NCBI GenBank assembly: GCA_023653785.1
Contig: JAMKCH010079247.1
Location: forward strand, 1-64,000
Reading direction: 5' to 3'
DNA from: Ophioderma brevispina
Taxonomy: Eukaryota; Echinodermata; Ophiuroidea; Amphilepidida; Ophiodermatidae
Length of the DNA stretch: 64,000 nt
Shown: in pieces, positions 20,351 through 32,600 of the stretch
Layout: the number at the start of each line of letters is the position of its first letter
Position numbering within the stretch: the first letter of the stretch is position 1
The notes under the pieces: model-generated
Told to the model about the DNA's origin: nothing
The model's input: only the letters and a program-made list of their open reading frames with translations
Databases searched by the model: none
Program-made: the position numbers and the translations under genes

Positions 20351-21514
20351 CTGTGAGAGTCTTTTAGTTGTACTAATTAACAGTATCAGTAATATGTGTT
20401 AACATTTTGTAATAATCGGGTTAATAATTCAACTCTTTGTAAATGAAAATTGTTGTTCCAAAAGAAACCCCCTTCCGACTGCCCGCACTTCCCAGCAGCC
20501 GCGCCGGCCCCGCCACCATGATTTCATCTGTTCAGTCATATGAAAATGACAAATTTGAGAATTAAAACCCACATGATCATTATGAATGTCAAATCTAGGT
20601 TGTATTTTTAAATGATTTTTAAAAATCATTTCTTAAAACTTATTTACCCCTGTCTGTTTTTGTTTACTTCTAATTAACAAGAATGCTTGGATGTTCCATT
20701 CAATACACGGGGTATACGGTAAACTCAGCCTGATGAGAAAAAAGTTTGTACAATCACCTTGAAGTGTGGCTATTTACTTAAGCAATAATAATTTAGTGTT
20801 AAAAATTACTGTGAATAGACCAAACAAAAAATAGAGAGTTAGATTCGACTTGTTTTGGAGTCATGTTTTATTTACACTGTATTACCTCTTTGATGTTGAT
20901 AGGGTTTGGAATCCCGCGACCGATAAATATGATGATGCAAAAAATTCTTCGGGAAATCCCCCTCGCGCAAATTTGTTGTCAACAATACCTCATTGCAAAG
21001 TCGGTTGGTATTACTCGCATACTTCTAACACCTATTAACTAGAGCAGGAAAATGACAACAGAAAGAGGTCACGTGGCCGCAACAAATGCAATTAGACAAA
21101 CAAAATCAATCCGCGACGTGCATTAAGACAATTATTTACCGATGTCTGCTAAAAATTTCTGATATAAATAAACATTTTATTCGACGTATTTTTCAGCGCT
21201 TATATATGACACACTGAATTTGGAAAAACAAAATTTTAAATTGTTCAAACGAACATCGAATGTTGTAGACTTATGTTTCGTGCTTAGCACTTGACAACAT
21301 CGACCAGGTGCACATTCGGACCAAACTTGTTCGTTGCTAGTCCTTTACACAAAGCATAAGGCTTAGGCTCTAAACCTGTCGGACATTATTCAAATTGTAC
21401 CCAAAATTAGCTCAAAAGGGACTGGCGATGATTAATTTTTCATGCCCATGAACCAACATTTTTTTGAAGGACGGCGATGCTGCAAGAGATTCCTAAAACA
21501 GAGGTACTGTACGT

Positions 21515-22015
21515 CTAACCGGTATGTTCCGATGTGTGACATGACATGTGACGATGTGATAAGGTAAAGTTATCCGGGATTTTAGTAGCCAAAACTGGAT
21601 TTTCTAACCTGATTCTTTTTTCCACATTTTCGCTCAATTGGGCGTAAATAATGCGAAATTGATCATACTCTAAAAAAAACAGAGCATTGCCAAAAAATCG
21701 ACAATAGTGCTCTCTAAATGCGTATTTACCTGACTCATTTGTAGGCAGAAAAATCCAAAATGCGATGCCATAAATGATTCGAACATCCGATGGCACAATA
21801 TAAAGATCGACATGCGGACGTTGAGCTGGGGCTAAAAAGCGAACCGTGACATTCCAAATGCGCTTAAATCGCGACACGGCGACAGCCGCGTTAATTTGGC
21901 AACCCATGTAGACCCCTAAAGTACGGGGACCCAAACATACCCTGCAATGATAAGCTCGAGGCAACCTAATAGCACAGGATCCGAGTTCTCTTAGTATTAT
22001 TGTCCGTACGGACAC
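21515..22015 (-). CDS. Longest open frame in the window, 166 codons, unknown
   Basis: A minus-strand frame runs from MSVRTIILRELGSCAIRL to a stop at 21,515. It includes the segments GVYMGCQINAAVAVSRFKR, HVDLYIVPSDVRIIYGIAFW and FREHYCRFFGNALFFLEYDQ. I recognise no family, signal peptide or clear membrane helix. A possible acceptor (cttatcattgcag) and a possible donor (cag, then gtaaat) lie inside the frame, so a shorter exon is an alternative. The region has more CpG than its surroundings. Chance openness cannot be excluded. Confidence 0.25.
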   Translation of the reverse strand: MSVRTIILRELGSCAIRLPRAYHCRVCLGPRTLGVYMGCQINAAVAVSRFKRIWNVTVRFLAPAQRPHVDLYIVPSDVRIIYGIAFWIFLPTNESGKYAFREHYCRFFGNALFFLEYDQFRIIYAQLSENVEKRIRLENPVLATKIPDNFTLSHRHMSCHTSEHTG

Positions 22016-22024
22016 TTAAAACAA

Positions 22025-22690
22025 GTATTCAATGGAGAGTCAATCTTTGAAGACTGCCATTTTCTTCCTTTTGACCAATCGTCCGGTTGCGAAAAAATAA
22101 CTTATAGACTTAGGTTAAATTTGAAGCTATTTACTGCAAAAATTTCAAATATTTTGACTCTGTGGGTGATGTGAATCCTGATCGTTGTCTTTAAATCCAA
22201 CCCAAATGTCCATATAGACAGTGATTAAATCATCTGCTGGTTGTTAACAACGATATCATCTCAAGCCTATTAAAAATGTTTTGTCTCCGTTACCGGTGCA
22301 GGTCCGATCCAAACTTTGAGGACATCAAGGATGAGCTCTGTGGAACCAAAGCCGCCTTTCGTTTGGGGTGGGATGCTTGTCGCAGTCATCAAACGAGGTC
22401 AAGGTCAATGTGGAATTCCTCACTGAAAGTCACTCGGTTTTCAACAGATTTGAAAAAATCACAGCTATAATGGTCCATTAGGTTTGTACGATTTTAGTTT
22501 CATTTCATCATTGAAAGAGACAAGGACCATCCTGGGCATATGACCTTTGTAACCAAAAGCTTGTGTGTGGTGTGTGTGATGTGGGCCATAGGTTCAAAAC
22601 TATGTGTAGTTATGGTCCAAAATCAAAATGCCCTTCCCTATTATGTTCGTGCTTGAAATGAAATTATTTAAACTAAAATGGATGACGGAA
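22025..22690. other. Unassigned stretch
   Basis: A short plus-strand open block at 22,276-22,470 follows an accggtgcag acceptor-like site and includes DPNFEDIKDELCGTKAAFRL. No donor or domain supports it strongly. The rest is AT-rich and appears non-coding. Confidence 0.3.
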
Positions 22691-22922
22691 TTGTGTTTAA
22701 GAAGGGCTTTTGTAGTTCGCGGTGGGAGGTTTTGAGGAGGAGGGGACTCCAAAGGAAAGACATGGAAGAAGCAATGGAGGAGGAGAGTAGGAGGGTTGGG
22801 TTGAGGATGGGAGGATGCATTGAATCGGGCTGAAAATGGAAGGGAGGAGGTAGTAAGGCGGTTGCTGGGAAGTGGCGTGAATCCGGCCACCCCCCGTTGA
22901 CGGGGATAAAACCGGACTAAAA
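22690..22922 (+). mobile_element. LINE 3' fragment, copy 1 (same family as 23,640-24,660)
   Basis: The frame encodes a degraded R-K-D-M-E-E-A-M-E-E-E-S-R-R-V-G-L-R-M stretch and ends with gaatccggccacc followed by ggataaaaccgga. This matches the C-terminus and 3' end of the LINE at 23,640-24,660. Only the last 230 bp are present, consistent with 5' truncation. The two copies lie in the same orientation about 0.7 kb apart. Confidence 0.65.
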
Positions 22923-22924
22923 AC

Positions 22925-23640
22925 TTTGGTTTAGTTTTTATAGTTTTAGTAGTAAGCAGGCCTTGGTTTGTGAGGCATGCTAGTGGTGATTGCAGTAATT
23001 AGCGCTCCTGAAATACCTTTTAGTGGTTGTGATTTAGACACTTTTTTTCTGGGGGAAAGCAATTTTTTAGGGAGAGAAGTGAAATGAAAATTGGGTGGGG
23101 GGGGGGGATATCAACAATTCTGATGTTTGTAACCATATTTTGGCCCTCACAAATCACTTTGATTTTTTGCCAAAAATCCATTTTTCTTTTGCGTTTGGTG
23201 GGAAGGGGGAAGGCTGTGTGTGTGTAGGGGGGGGAAACTGGGGCAAGGCCCCCCGCACCACCACTGGATTTAGTGCACATCTCAATTTCCCATCCAGTGT
23301 TAAGTACGGTCGTAAAAACACTCCTACAGTATACCTTACAAACTCCATAAAAGGTTTTTGCAGGCTCATATGGCTATTTGAAAATTAAGTGTCTGAAATA
23401 AAGAAAAGAATTTTTAAGAAAATGTGGCTGGAGCCAACATCATAAGCTTGTCTACTAAGCAATAGATTTTTGTTGCAGACAAGTTCTGAGGAGAAAGGTA
23501 ATTTGCCCATAACGGTTTTGGACACTTACTGGACCCAAGTCTGGCAAGATTTTACAATTTGAGTTATGAGGTATAATCCATGCAATCTAAAACCCATATA
23601 ATTTACATTGGATGTGTATAATATACTAAGAGTTATTTGG
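22925..23640. other. Spacer between two LINE fragments
   Basis: This holds an 11 base G-run at 23,097-23,107 and low-complexity GT-rich sequence. No coding or structural feature is recognised. Confidence 0.4.
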
Positions 23641-24660
23641 CTTGAGAATTAGTTTTAATGTGCGAGACAATGGAAGGACTGAGAGAGAAGTTTTGGAAGT
23701 GGAGAAGGCATTTGAGGAGTACGGGCCTGAAGGTAAACCTGGGGAAGACTAAAGTGTGATGGTGAGTGGGGAGGCGGGGAGATGTTAGTAAGGGTGGACC
23801 CATGTGGAATATGGGAAGAGGGGTGAGGGCCAAATCAGTCTGGGTGTGAGAAATGTGGGAAAAAATGGATTCGATGGGAGATACAAAGATTGAAGAGAGT
23901 GACCCCCAGTTTGGGCAAGCAGACTTGTGTGTGGAAGCGAAGATGCGAAGAAGGGAGTTGAGGGAGGAGGGGGAAGGAGGTGGAAAAAAATAAGTTGTGT
24001 GATGAGGTGGAAACAGTGAAGGAGTTCACATCCCTAGGGGCCAGGGTTTAGTGCGGGTGGTGGATTGTTGCGGCGGCGTGACAGCCAGAGTAAGGATGGG
24101 TGGGTGTGGAAGTTTTTGAAAGTTTTGAAATGGGGGGAGAGTTGTTACTTGAGAGGAGAGATTCTTTGAAAATGAAAAGTGATGGTGTAAAGAGTTGTGT
24201 TGAGATCAGTGTTGAGTGATTGCTGTATGGGAGTGATGTAGACATGGGCATGAGTGAAAATGTGATTGGGGATTTTGAGGAAGGGCAGAGAGAGCATGGT
24301 TGAGAGCAAATGTGTGGTTGAAATTGATGGATATGAAGAATAATGAGGATTTGATGCAGATGTGGGATTTGGAAGAGGCGGCTGACCGACTGGCGAAGGC
24401 GAATGGTGTAAGATTGTATGGGCACGTGCTGAGGAAGGATGAGGAGCATGTTTTAAAAAGGGCTTTTGAGTTCGAGGTGGGTGGTGTGAGGAAGAAGGGC
24501 CGACCAAAGAGGACATGGAGGAAGCAAGTGGAAGAGGAGAGTAGGAGGGTTGTGTTGAGGATGGGGGATGCATTGAATTGGGCGAAGTGGAAGGAGGGAG
24601 TAAGGGCGATTGCTACGAATGTGAGGTGAATTCCGGCCACCCCCGGTTGCGGGGACAAAA
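23640..24660 (+). pseudogene. LINE ORF2 C-terminal half (non-LTR reverse transcriptase)
   Basis: From the left, frames contain ETMEGLREKFWKWRRHL and GLKVNLGKTKV (end of the RT palm and thumb). Next comes a degraded cysteine-rich finger (VDPCGI then CEKCG), then RVTPSLGKQ, KLCDEVETVKEFTSLGARV, and an intact 109 codon stretch at 24,300-24,629. That stretch includes RLAKANGVRLYGHVLRKDEE, KKGRPKRTWRKQVEEESRR and DALNWAKWKEGVRAIAT. These motifs belong to a widespread invertebrate LINE family that copies its own mRNA at the target site. The upstream half and the endonuclease are missing, and there are several frameshifts. The last segment is least decayed. Confidence 0.8.
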
Positions 24661-24683
24661 CCGGACATATTTTACCTCAAAAA

Positions 24684-25395
24684 AATCTAAACCTTCTGTA
24701 CAAGGCACTTGTTCTACCCCACCTAGATTATTGTGATACTGTGTGGGGGAATGCCAGTAAGACCCAACTTGAGATCTTAGATAGGTTGCAGAATACTGCT
24801 GGCAAGATTATTCTTAGACTCCCCGCAGGTATCCCACTGAAATCCTGCTTAACACCTTGAGGTGGGATAAACTCGAAATTCGTCGTAACCTTCATCTAAA
24901 CACTTTGGTTTATAAGAGCCTCACCAGCACCCTCCCATCTCCTCTGTGCAATATTTTTTCTCTAGTTAGTAACACCCATGGCCACAAAACTCGTTCTGCC
25001 ACCAATGGTAACATTGTCCCTCCAACAAACCATAGTCGTTCTGCCAAAAGAAAGTTCTATCTAGGGGTGCTATCTCTTTTAATCTTCTCCCCACCAGTGC
25101 AAAAAACCCTTGCCCTCAACTGTGGGTTATTTTAAATATGCGTGTAAGTTATAGGTAAATTACGCCACTTATTGTTTGTAGTGCAATATACTATTTTTTG
25201 AGATGTTTTATATTTTTCTACCTAGCTGGTCTAGTTATTTTTTTTTATATGTATGTCTTTTTTAACTATGTATAATTAGTATGACTTTAGTATTGTACTT
25301 TTTGATGTATTATGTTTGACCCTTGGGCCAAACTGGAAAACAGTGTTAACACTGAGTTTTGTTACCCAGGCAAAAGAAGTTTTAATAAATAATAA
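24684..25395 (+). pseudogene. CR1/jockey-type LINE 3' end
   Basis: The frame from 24,684 reads NLNLLYKALVLPHLDYCDTV, then WGNASKTQLEILDRLQNTA and GKIILRLPAG. It then shifts by one base near 24,828 into TEILLNTLRWDKLEIRRN, HKTRSATNGNIVPP and SRSAKRKFYLGVLSF-like residues. The LPHLDYC-x-x-V-W and RLQN-x-A-x-I blocks are standard for the region after RT in CR1, jockey and related clades. A tail of aataaataataataag ends it at about 25,395. It begins directly after the previous LINE, so one LINE probably landed beside or in the 3' end of another. Confidence 0.8.
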
Positions 25396-25399
25396 TAAG

Positions 25400-25702
25400 A
25401 GTCATGATGGGTTTGAACTTATGATGGAGTTAAGGATCTGCAATGTATCTTAATTGTGAAATCCACTACTGGTGCCATACGCAAGAAAAGTGCCCCAAAC
25501 AACTATCCAAGCTCCAAAACAATGTTTACCTGTTAAAAAATTTCTGCATAGCATGCAAAGTTGTGGATTTTATCAGAAAATTTATGTGACTAAAGCTTTT
25601 CACTCAAAGTAACTCCAAGGGTGAGGTAAATCCTAAACTCCTATTTTGAGTCAAGAGCAACTTTCTCCTGCTCCCTGGTCATAACACCATGTCAATATGT
25701 AG
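25400..25702. other. Non-coding spacer, possibly SINE-like
   Basis: No gene is seen. The hAT element interrupts a string that, when read across the target site, resembles a pol III B box (ggtttgaatcc at about 26,351). The host of the insertion may therefore have been a tRNA-derived repeat, but no A box is evident. Confidence 0.3.
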
Positions 25703-25710
25703 GTTGCCGG

Positions 25711-26344
25711 TAAGGTTCAACCGATAATTGTATCGGATATTATATCAGGCCGATATTACCCATATCGGTTAAATATATCGGATTGGCCAAAAAAAAGGGC
25801 TTTCCTGACCGATATTTGAGAGAAACCAAAATGTCAACAGCAGTCTCTTTTATGCTGAAATTGATGTTTTGGTTTATCCAATCTTAGAATTAGTATGCAA
25901 CAAGAAGAAAATAGCTGTTAAAAAATTACAGTACCTTTGTAGTTTTATAATTTCCTTGGATCAACCTTATATTTGCCCATTGCATTAACCATGGGAAATT
26001 ATGAGGTTGATTCAAAGAAATTATAATATAAAACTACATAGAAGTATAAAGTACTGTAATTTTTTTAACAGCTATTTGGCTTTTCGTTTCTTTTTTTTTT
26101 TAGCTGTATGAGGGTTATTCTGAACAAAATTAACATTTCACATGTTCTTTGGACATTTTGAGTATGTATGCAATTAGGATATTTTCTTGTTGCATTTATA
26201 AAAAAAAAATTCTATTTATATTTTGATACTGATATTTATTACAATATAAACGCTCAACAAATATCGGATCGGATATCGGCCGATATTAACAATGTAATAT
26301 CAGTTATCGGATCGGAAGACAAAAGTCATTTCGGTTGACCCCTA
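25711..26344. mobile_element. hAT-type MITE with exact 8 bp target duplication
   Basis: GTTGCCGG flanks the element on both sides (25,703-25,710 and 26,345-26,352), an exact 8 bp duplication as made by hAT transposases. The termini TAAGGTTCAACCGA and the complement TAGGGGTCAACCGA match at 12 of 14 positions. Subterminal tatcggat/cggccgata motifs repeat at both ends. The middle (about 25,895-26,095) is itself a long inverted repeat that could fold into a hairpin. No transposase is present, so it would have been moved in trans. Confidence 0.85.
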
Positions 26345-26556
26345 GTTGCCGGTTTGAATCCGGTCAAGTGCACTTGGGTTTTTTTAACACCTGCATGCAC
26401 TGGAAAAATTAAATTTTGTTGCCAGTTATGAATCAACATAAGGTATCGTGCATGTGAAAATTTAACATCACAGGTCACATCTTTTGAAGAACTAAGCATA
26501 GAGTTGTGAAACTTTTAAAAATTCTTAGAAATATAAACATGGATTCCATCAGTTAA

Positions 26557-27089
26557 AGCAATAACAGCAATTTTTTTTGAAGAGCGCCCCCAATTGTCTG
26601 GATATTTGAATTTTTTCACAGTTGCATATTGGTAATTAACTACTAAATAGTACCTAGAATGGTTAGAGTCAAAACTCTGTGTCTCAAAAGAAGGAATTTT
26701 GTAATTAAAGTAATTAATATTGGTGATCTCCGATAATAATTCAACGGCTGCTGAAAAACGACCTTCCAATTGTGAAATAGCCGGGAAATTGTACCATGTA
26801 CGTGTCTACGCTCATCCATTAGTTGTTCCATCTGTTTCATGCAAGTCAGTTAGGATCATTTTCGTGAGGTGACCTATTTCATCATGGACGGACATAAATT
26901 TTGAGTTTCCAGCTCCGTCATTAAATTACAATAATGGAATCAGATTCTAATTACAAAATCGGCTTTGTTATGACAAATACGCATTTTCGGCATACCACTC
27001 GCCTTGTTGTATACTCTACTAGACAATTACCAACACACCTCAAATTTTGGAAATTGGGGGTGCTCTTCAAAAAATGTGCTGTTATTGCT
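26557..27089. mobile_element. TTAA-flanked foldback element, 533 bp
   Basis: TTAA at 26,553-26,556 and 27,090-27,093 flank arms that begin AGCAATAACAGC and are inverted copies over roughly 150 bp. The shared blocks are tttttttgaagagc, gcccccaatt, ttggtaatt and attttgtaatta. The unique centre is about 200 bp. The structure fits a non-autonomous element using TTAA targets. Open frames inside it are by-products of the repeat. Confidence 0.65.
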
Positions 27090-27236
27090 TTAAGATTTGC
27101 TTTTCAGATTCTGACTGGTATAGTGTTTTTCATGGGCTACTTTGTGAAACTAGAGGGAATGGAAACAGGATTACACACCCATTGGTTCATAGTCCATAGA
27201 AAAAAAAACACCTGGAAATAAGCCATAGCAATTTTT

Positions 27237-27600
27237 TTTGCAGGATAGTTTCCAGATGTTGTGAGGAACAACATGTCAAAAGTCCTCAAGTTTCCCCTTT
27301 TGTGCTAATTGAGGAATAAGGGGGTAATGTTTGTACAGGGGTCAAAAGGTTCCAATTGCGTATACCGACGTTTGTGTTATGGTCCCCAATAAGGATTTTA
27401 AAAAAACGTTATAGTTTTCTCTTCTATTATACATGTATATACATACGACAATGATCCAACTAGTGCATTTTGGTGCCAAAAATGCCTGAGGACACACCTA
27501 TGCAACATTAAAAATTTTCGGTGCGCCAAGCTAGTAGAGGTCCCACGCTAGCACGGACGCCCATCCCATGTCCACTGGCAATACCATGATCCTTTGCTTT
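27237..27600 (+). repeat. Left member of an inverted repeat pair (partner 42,730-43,225)
   Basis: The segments ggatagtttcc, gtgctaattgaggaa, gatccaactagtgcattttg and ctagcacggacgcccatcc match the reverse complement of 42,730-43,225 in the same order. The partner has about 150 bp extra in the middle. The two copies face each other across about 15 kb that contains DIRS-type element C and its insertions. Confidence 0.7.
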
Positions 27601-29619
27601 GTTGTTTGTCTCAGGTAGGTGGATAACATGTTGATGAATTTTTATTGGGGAGATTTAACTAAGTTTCCCCAGTATCGCCTATTTATTGGAGACATATATA
27701 TATATCGCATCTGGCGGATGTTTTTTTATAACTACTGTTCATCGGAGTTTTGGTGGACGACGTGCTGATGCGTGTTGTGCAGACTTTTTCAATAGCGGAA
27801 TTTGGAAGATCAGAATTCGGAAGATGTTGACATAATTAGTATGTACTATCGCCTGCAGCATGGTTGGCCCCGCGAGCCTCAGGGCGTTTTTCGCGTCGCT
27901 CTTACTGCGGGTATTAATTGGGCTTATTCCTTTGGCCCGGTTTAGCCCCCTTGTAAGTCGGCACAATTTGACCGCCAGGGCAGGTTGGGGAAATGTGTGT
28001 CCCTGTGTCGGGTCTGCTCCCTTGCATTAATTATATTTTCTATTTCGCCCTGTTATAGCCCCACGGTGCAACCATGTCATCTGTTTTCTCAGTGTATTCG
28101 CAGCTGCGTGCCGATGAATCGGGCTAATTCTTCTCAAGATTCGGGGGGGGGGGGGGGCCCTGCGTCTGTTCTTGTCTCGTCTGTCTTGTCTCCTTGGCTT
28201 ATCCTATTCTACCTTTGGAAATCCAGGTTCTCGGCACGGGTTTATTTACTGTACCTACATCCGCTACAAGTTCGTCTTACTTTTGATGTTACAGAAAGAT
28301 GTCATCTACCGTGCCACTCCTAAGATGTTTGAGTGTAAAGAGTTCCTTCGAAGACAAGACAAGACAAGAACCCTCATGAACTGTGTATGAAGTATGTAAT
28401 TGTTCAAGAGAAGGACCTGTGGATATATATACACTAGAATGGTCAGAATTGGTAATCCAGAACATATTTGGACGAATAGATGTGCATATGGTGTAGAAAG
28501 ACAATACGTCAGGCCAAGGCTACCAGTTCGCATCTCTGTGCCGGCTCTCCTCCGGTCTTCGACCCATCATAGACTCTACCTCACATTCTACAAGACGCAA
28601 TCCAAGACAATCAAGATCTACCATTGATTACAGTCTACAGCTATATTACTACCGTGGTTGCAGAGGCTACTAACCGTTTTTAATAGGGCAATTCTCCAGC
28701 CACACATCTTCTTAAAGCTAAAGGGCCTATGATGATGTGAATCAGGTGGATTTAGTGATTATTTACACTGGCTGATCAATCCACTCCTTCCATTCATATG
28801 AATTGGAAGATTATCAACGTTGAGTAGTCCAACGATGCCGCCTCTCTACAAGTTGAAAGAAATCCATCCATGGCCTATTGTACCGGTGGTACGGTAAGTC
28901 CGACGGCTTCACGACTCCTACACTTGAGTAATCCAGCGGCGAATCAGTATATTCAACTTAGAGATACTGGGCCTCGGTCTGATGATGGTTCTCAATACGT
29001 GAGCAGTCGGCTGACACATATCTCCGTGGAGTGAGAGATAAATAGACGCTATCCACAGGCATCCCAGTGATCTATGATTATTGTCAGGGGGGGGGGGGGA
29101 GAAAGTTAGCGCAACCGTGTACAGTCGATAGAGCCCACCGGCATTTTTAAGACCTATTTATGTTGATAGAGATAAAATGGACAACGATACGCGGTGTAAC
29201 CCGTCAGACCGGCGGCTTTCCTGTTGGCTCGATAGCGTTGTGTTATGATGATATAGAAATAATTTATGAGTGTCATGATTATTCTGGACTCCTGTTCTAC
29301 AATTCTTGTCAAACCGTGTTAAACTCGGCTCTATTACTGCAGGCCCGCCTAAGTTTACGGTTAATATACCGACGGGTCTGAGTTAGTTATACAAGGAAGG
29401 ATGACTTCTATGGCGATAGTGGAGTTATATATTCTTCACATGTGTCAGAGCTTCTCCTCCAACGGCTCCGAAGAAAGTTAGGGTTGCCGAAGGGCAGAGG
29501 TGTTTATTCAAGAAGTTCTTACTCTCTCTTTCAGGTCCAGTTTGTTTTCAGTCCGCCCGTCCGTCTGCCTAACCGATCGCCGTTCCGTCACCGTGGTTCA
29601 CTCAGATGCAAGTACCTTC

Positions 29620-32600
29620 TTTTTGTTTTTTTTTTTTAATTTAAATAAATGCATCACAGCTTTTGGTGGTTGGAAAAGAAACATACAAATATGCACCAGA
29701 CCTCACAACAAACAATACATTTGACAAAGACATTGTACATAAACTTGAAATATTCTTAATCTTACAATAACAGCTTTTACACGACATACAAATCAAAGGC
29801 TCATCCCGTGAACAGTAAATCTAAACCTTTATAGTTCAAAAGCATCTCAAACTCATACCAAGTCAATGTAAAATGTAAACAACACACCATTGGTATACAG
29901 TGCAAAGTATCCAACAATAATGTGGTTAATAGCCACATGCCTGGTTAAAAAAAGTCCATAACACAACGGTTAATGATCTTTACCACAAAGCTTCATAAAA
30001 ACAATCACGGAATGCCCCTTTAAATTGGGCATGTACAGGTACGCCAAAAAATATAGTAATAACACAACACATGTGAGCATCCATTTGCACATACAAAACA
30101 TGATTACTCAGTACAAAAGTTGTTGGGTCATGTAACTTGCATATGCCCATTATATCAGTCATCATATCCTCCATCATAATATGTAATGAATGCCAAACAT
30201 TTAATACTTTGAGTGACCATAACTTGTAACTTTCAAGCCCTAAACAAACATATTGCCCCATTTTTTATTATGAAAGACATTCTATGTTATTCCTGAGAGC
30301 AGTCAACCTTTCTGCCTTCTCGGTCACTTTTGACCCACTCTTTAAAGACCAAAATACTCATGGTCTTATTCTCCACTTTAACTGTAATAGTAACGTTTTG
30401 CCAGTAAGATAATTTAGATTTTTTAAAGTAATTAAAAACTCACATTTGAACAGTCCAAAACAACCACCTTGGAAGTTAATCGCATAACTTCTTCCCAAAT
30501 CATTACTGATCCAGGAAATAATCTTTCCAGAATTCGTTAGTAACCATACAATCCCACATTAAGGTTTTTATGGTTTCTCTCCCCATACCGCAGAACACAC
30601 AGTCCTCACTACTATCCTCAAACCAACTTTTTTTTTTCAAAAAGCTATTTGTTGGGAGAATATTGTGAATGAGTCTGAACTGAAAATATCTAGAATGTAT
30701 CCATAGTAATTATAAAGCCATAGATAAATATCACCCAGTTTACAATCACCTCACGTAAATTAAATAATCACTAGCTCAAATTCCAAAAATGTTTGAGAGG
30801 TGGGCCATGCCGGACCTTTGTCTGAGGTATTCATATGCAAATTTACTAGCTCTCTGTGTTTTCATGAGTTCTGACAGGACAGGTGGTCAGATTCCTTTTT
30901 ACTGCTGTCTGCTGTAAAAAGGCTGAGCATCATTCTTACAATTAAGCTGAATGTTATTAACTACAACCATAATATTGGCCAAAATTACATTTAAAGGTCC
31001 TGGGCCCAATCGCTAATAGCTCATCCCCAGGTATCCCAGATTTTACCGGAAGTGGTTCAACATTTTGGTACTAATAACAGCTATTTTTCTCTATTTACCC
31101 TGTGAATCGTAGGGCCAAAGGATGTTTGGTTTTGCGAATTTTACTGAGCGAAAATGTGCCCCATTTTGGTCGACCATATTAATTTTACCAAGTACTCTAT
31201 GGGCTTACCAAAATCACGCACGTTTTTAGCTTCTCGCCTCAAACGGATTAAATATCGACGCTAAACCTTACATAATGTGGTTTTTGAGTGTAATGGCCAT
31301 CTTCAAATGAAAACTTCATATCCTCAAATCGGGCCATCCCCCTTAATAGAGGGTACTTAATTTTATTCATTAAAAAAACATCAATTAAATGGATCTTTTT
31401 TGTATCAGATCAGAGATATAGTTAACATCGCTTTTACTCCACTTCTTATAAAATACCACGCTTCTATTTATACGGTCTTGAGTTAACCAATTTAACTTTG
31501 CTCACACACTCATTTCGCTCTAAATTTAAACCAACCTTAAATAATCTTTGGTAAAGTATTACTGAAGGATCCCCCCGCTTGGCAAATCGACACATTTTTT
31601 TAGAAGGCTCACATCACATTGCAGATCCACTTCCACTAGTTTTGTGTTTCAATTTCCCTAAAACAAATTTCATTTACCAACAGTTATCTGGTCATGTATT
31701 TTTGACCCATTTAATTTTAATTGCCTCCATAAAATGAAAAATATGACCATGTTAAGGCCACCATCCTCAATTTTATTAAACATCGTCTCTCTACTACTCT
31801 TATCCGGTTTTCCTATTCCCTCTAAAGTAAAAAATAGCCTCTCAATTTTTTTCAATATTTATCTGTGGATTTGGTACACAGACAAGAGGTATGTTAATTG
31901 TGCTACGGCTAATGACTTAATTACAACCACACTTTCGCATAGGGGTAAACCCTTGATGACTCACATGTTTAGGATATTGCTCATTTTCATATACTACTGC
32001 TTTTCATAATCATTCATACATTTCATCTTTGTTTAAAGATATTGTATCCTAAAATTTGATAGGACCTTTAGACCAATTAAAATCATTTCAGAACTAATGG
32101 TATTTTTCATTGTAATCGAAACCACTTTCCCAAAATAGATGATTTAGTGTAATTCACAACCAAACCTGATACTGACCCGCAACATTTTTGATGAGCTATA
32201 AAACAATAAGGATTTTCTGCCATCCAATTAATGTGGTATCATCCATACTGAGTAAGCTTAACTTCATTATTACCATCAATAGCGATACCTTTATGTTTTT
32301 GATTATTACGTACAAGCAATCGCGGGATTTGCTGGCACATAAATAACGAGCTCTCAATGGGCAACCCTTGTTCAGACTAAAAAACGGGTCAAAGTAAAAT
32401 AAGAAGACACATGACCTTTGTTAACCATTCAATTTAAATCCCAATTCCCAATTTGTCGGATGCGTTCTCAAAGTCCAGAAAAAAGGATACCGGTATGTTC
32501 ATAATATCCTTGTAATCATCAATCAAGAATAGTCGGATGTTTTCACCTATGTATCTCTGTGACAAAAAACCCAGTTTTGATCATGATATTTACGATTTAA

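Noticed and set aside
24048..24668. Several overlapping minus-strand frames of 71-150 codons rich in S, P, H and T
   Set aside because: They are antisense shadows of the purine-rich plus-strand LINE ORF2 fragment.
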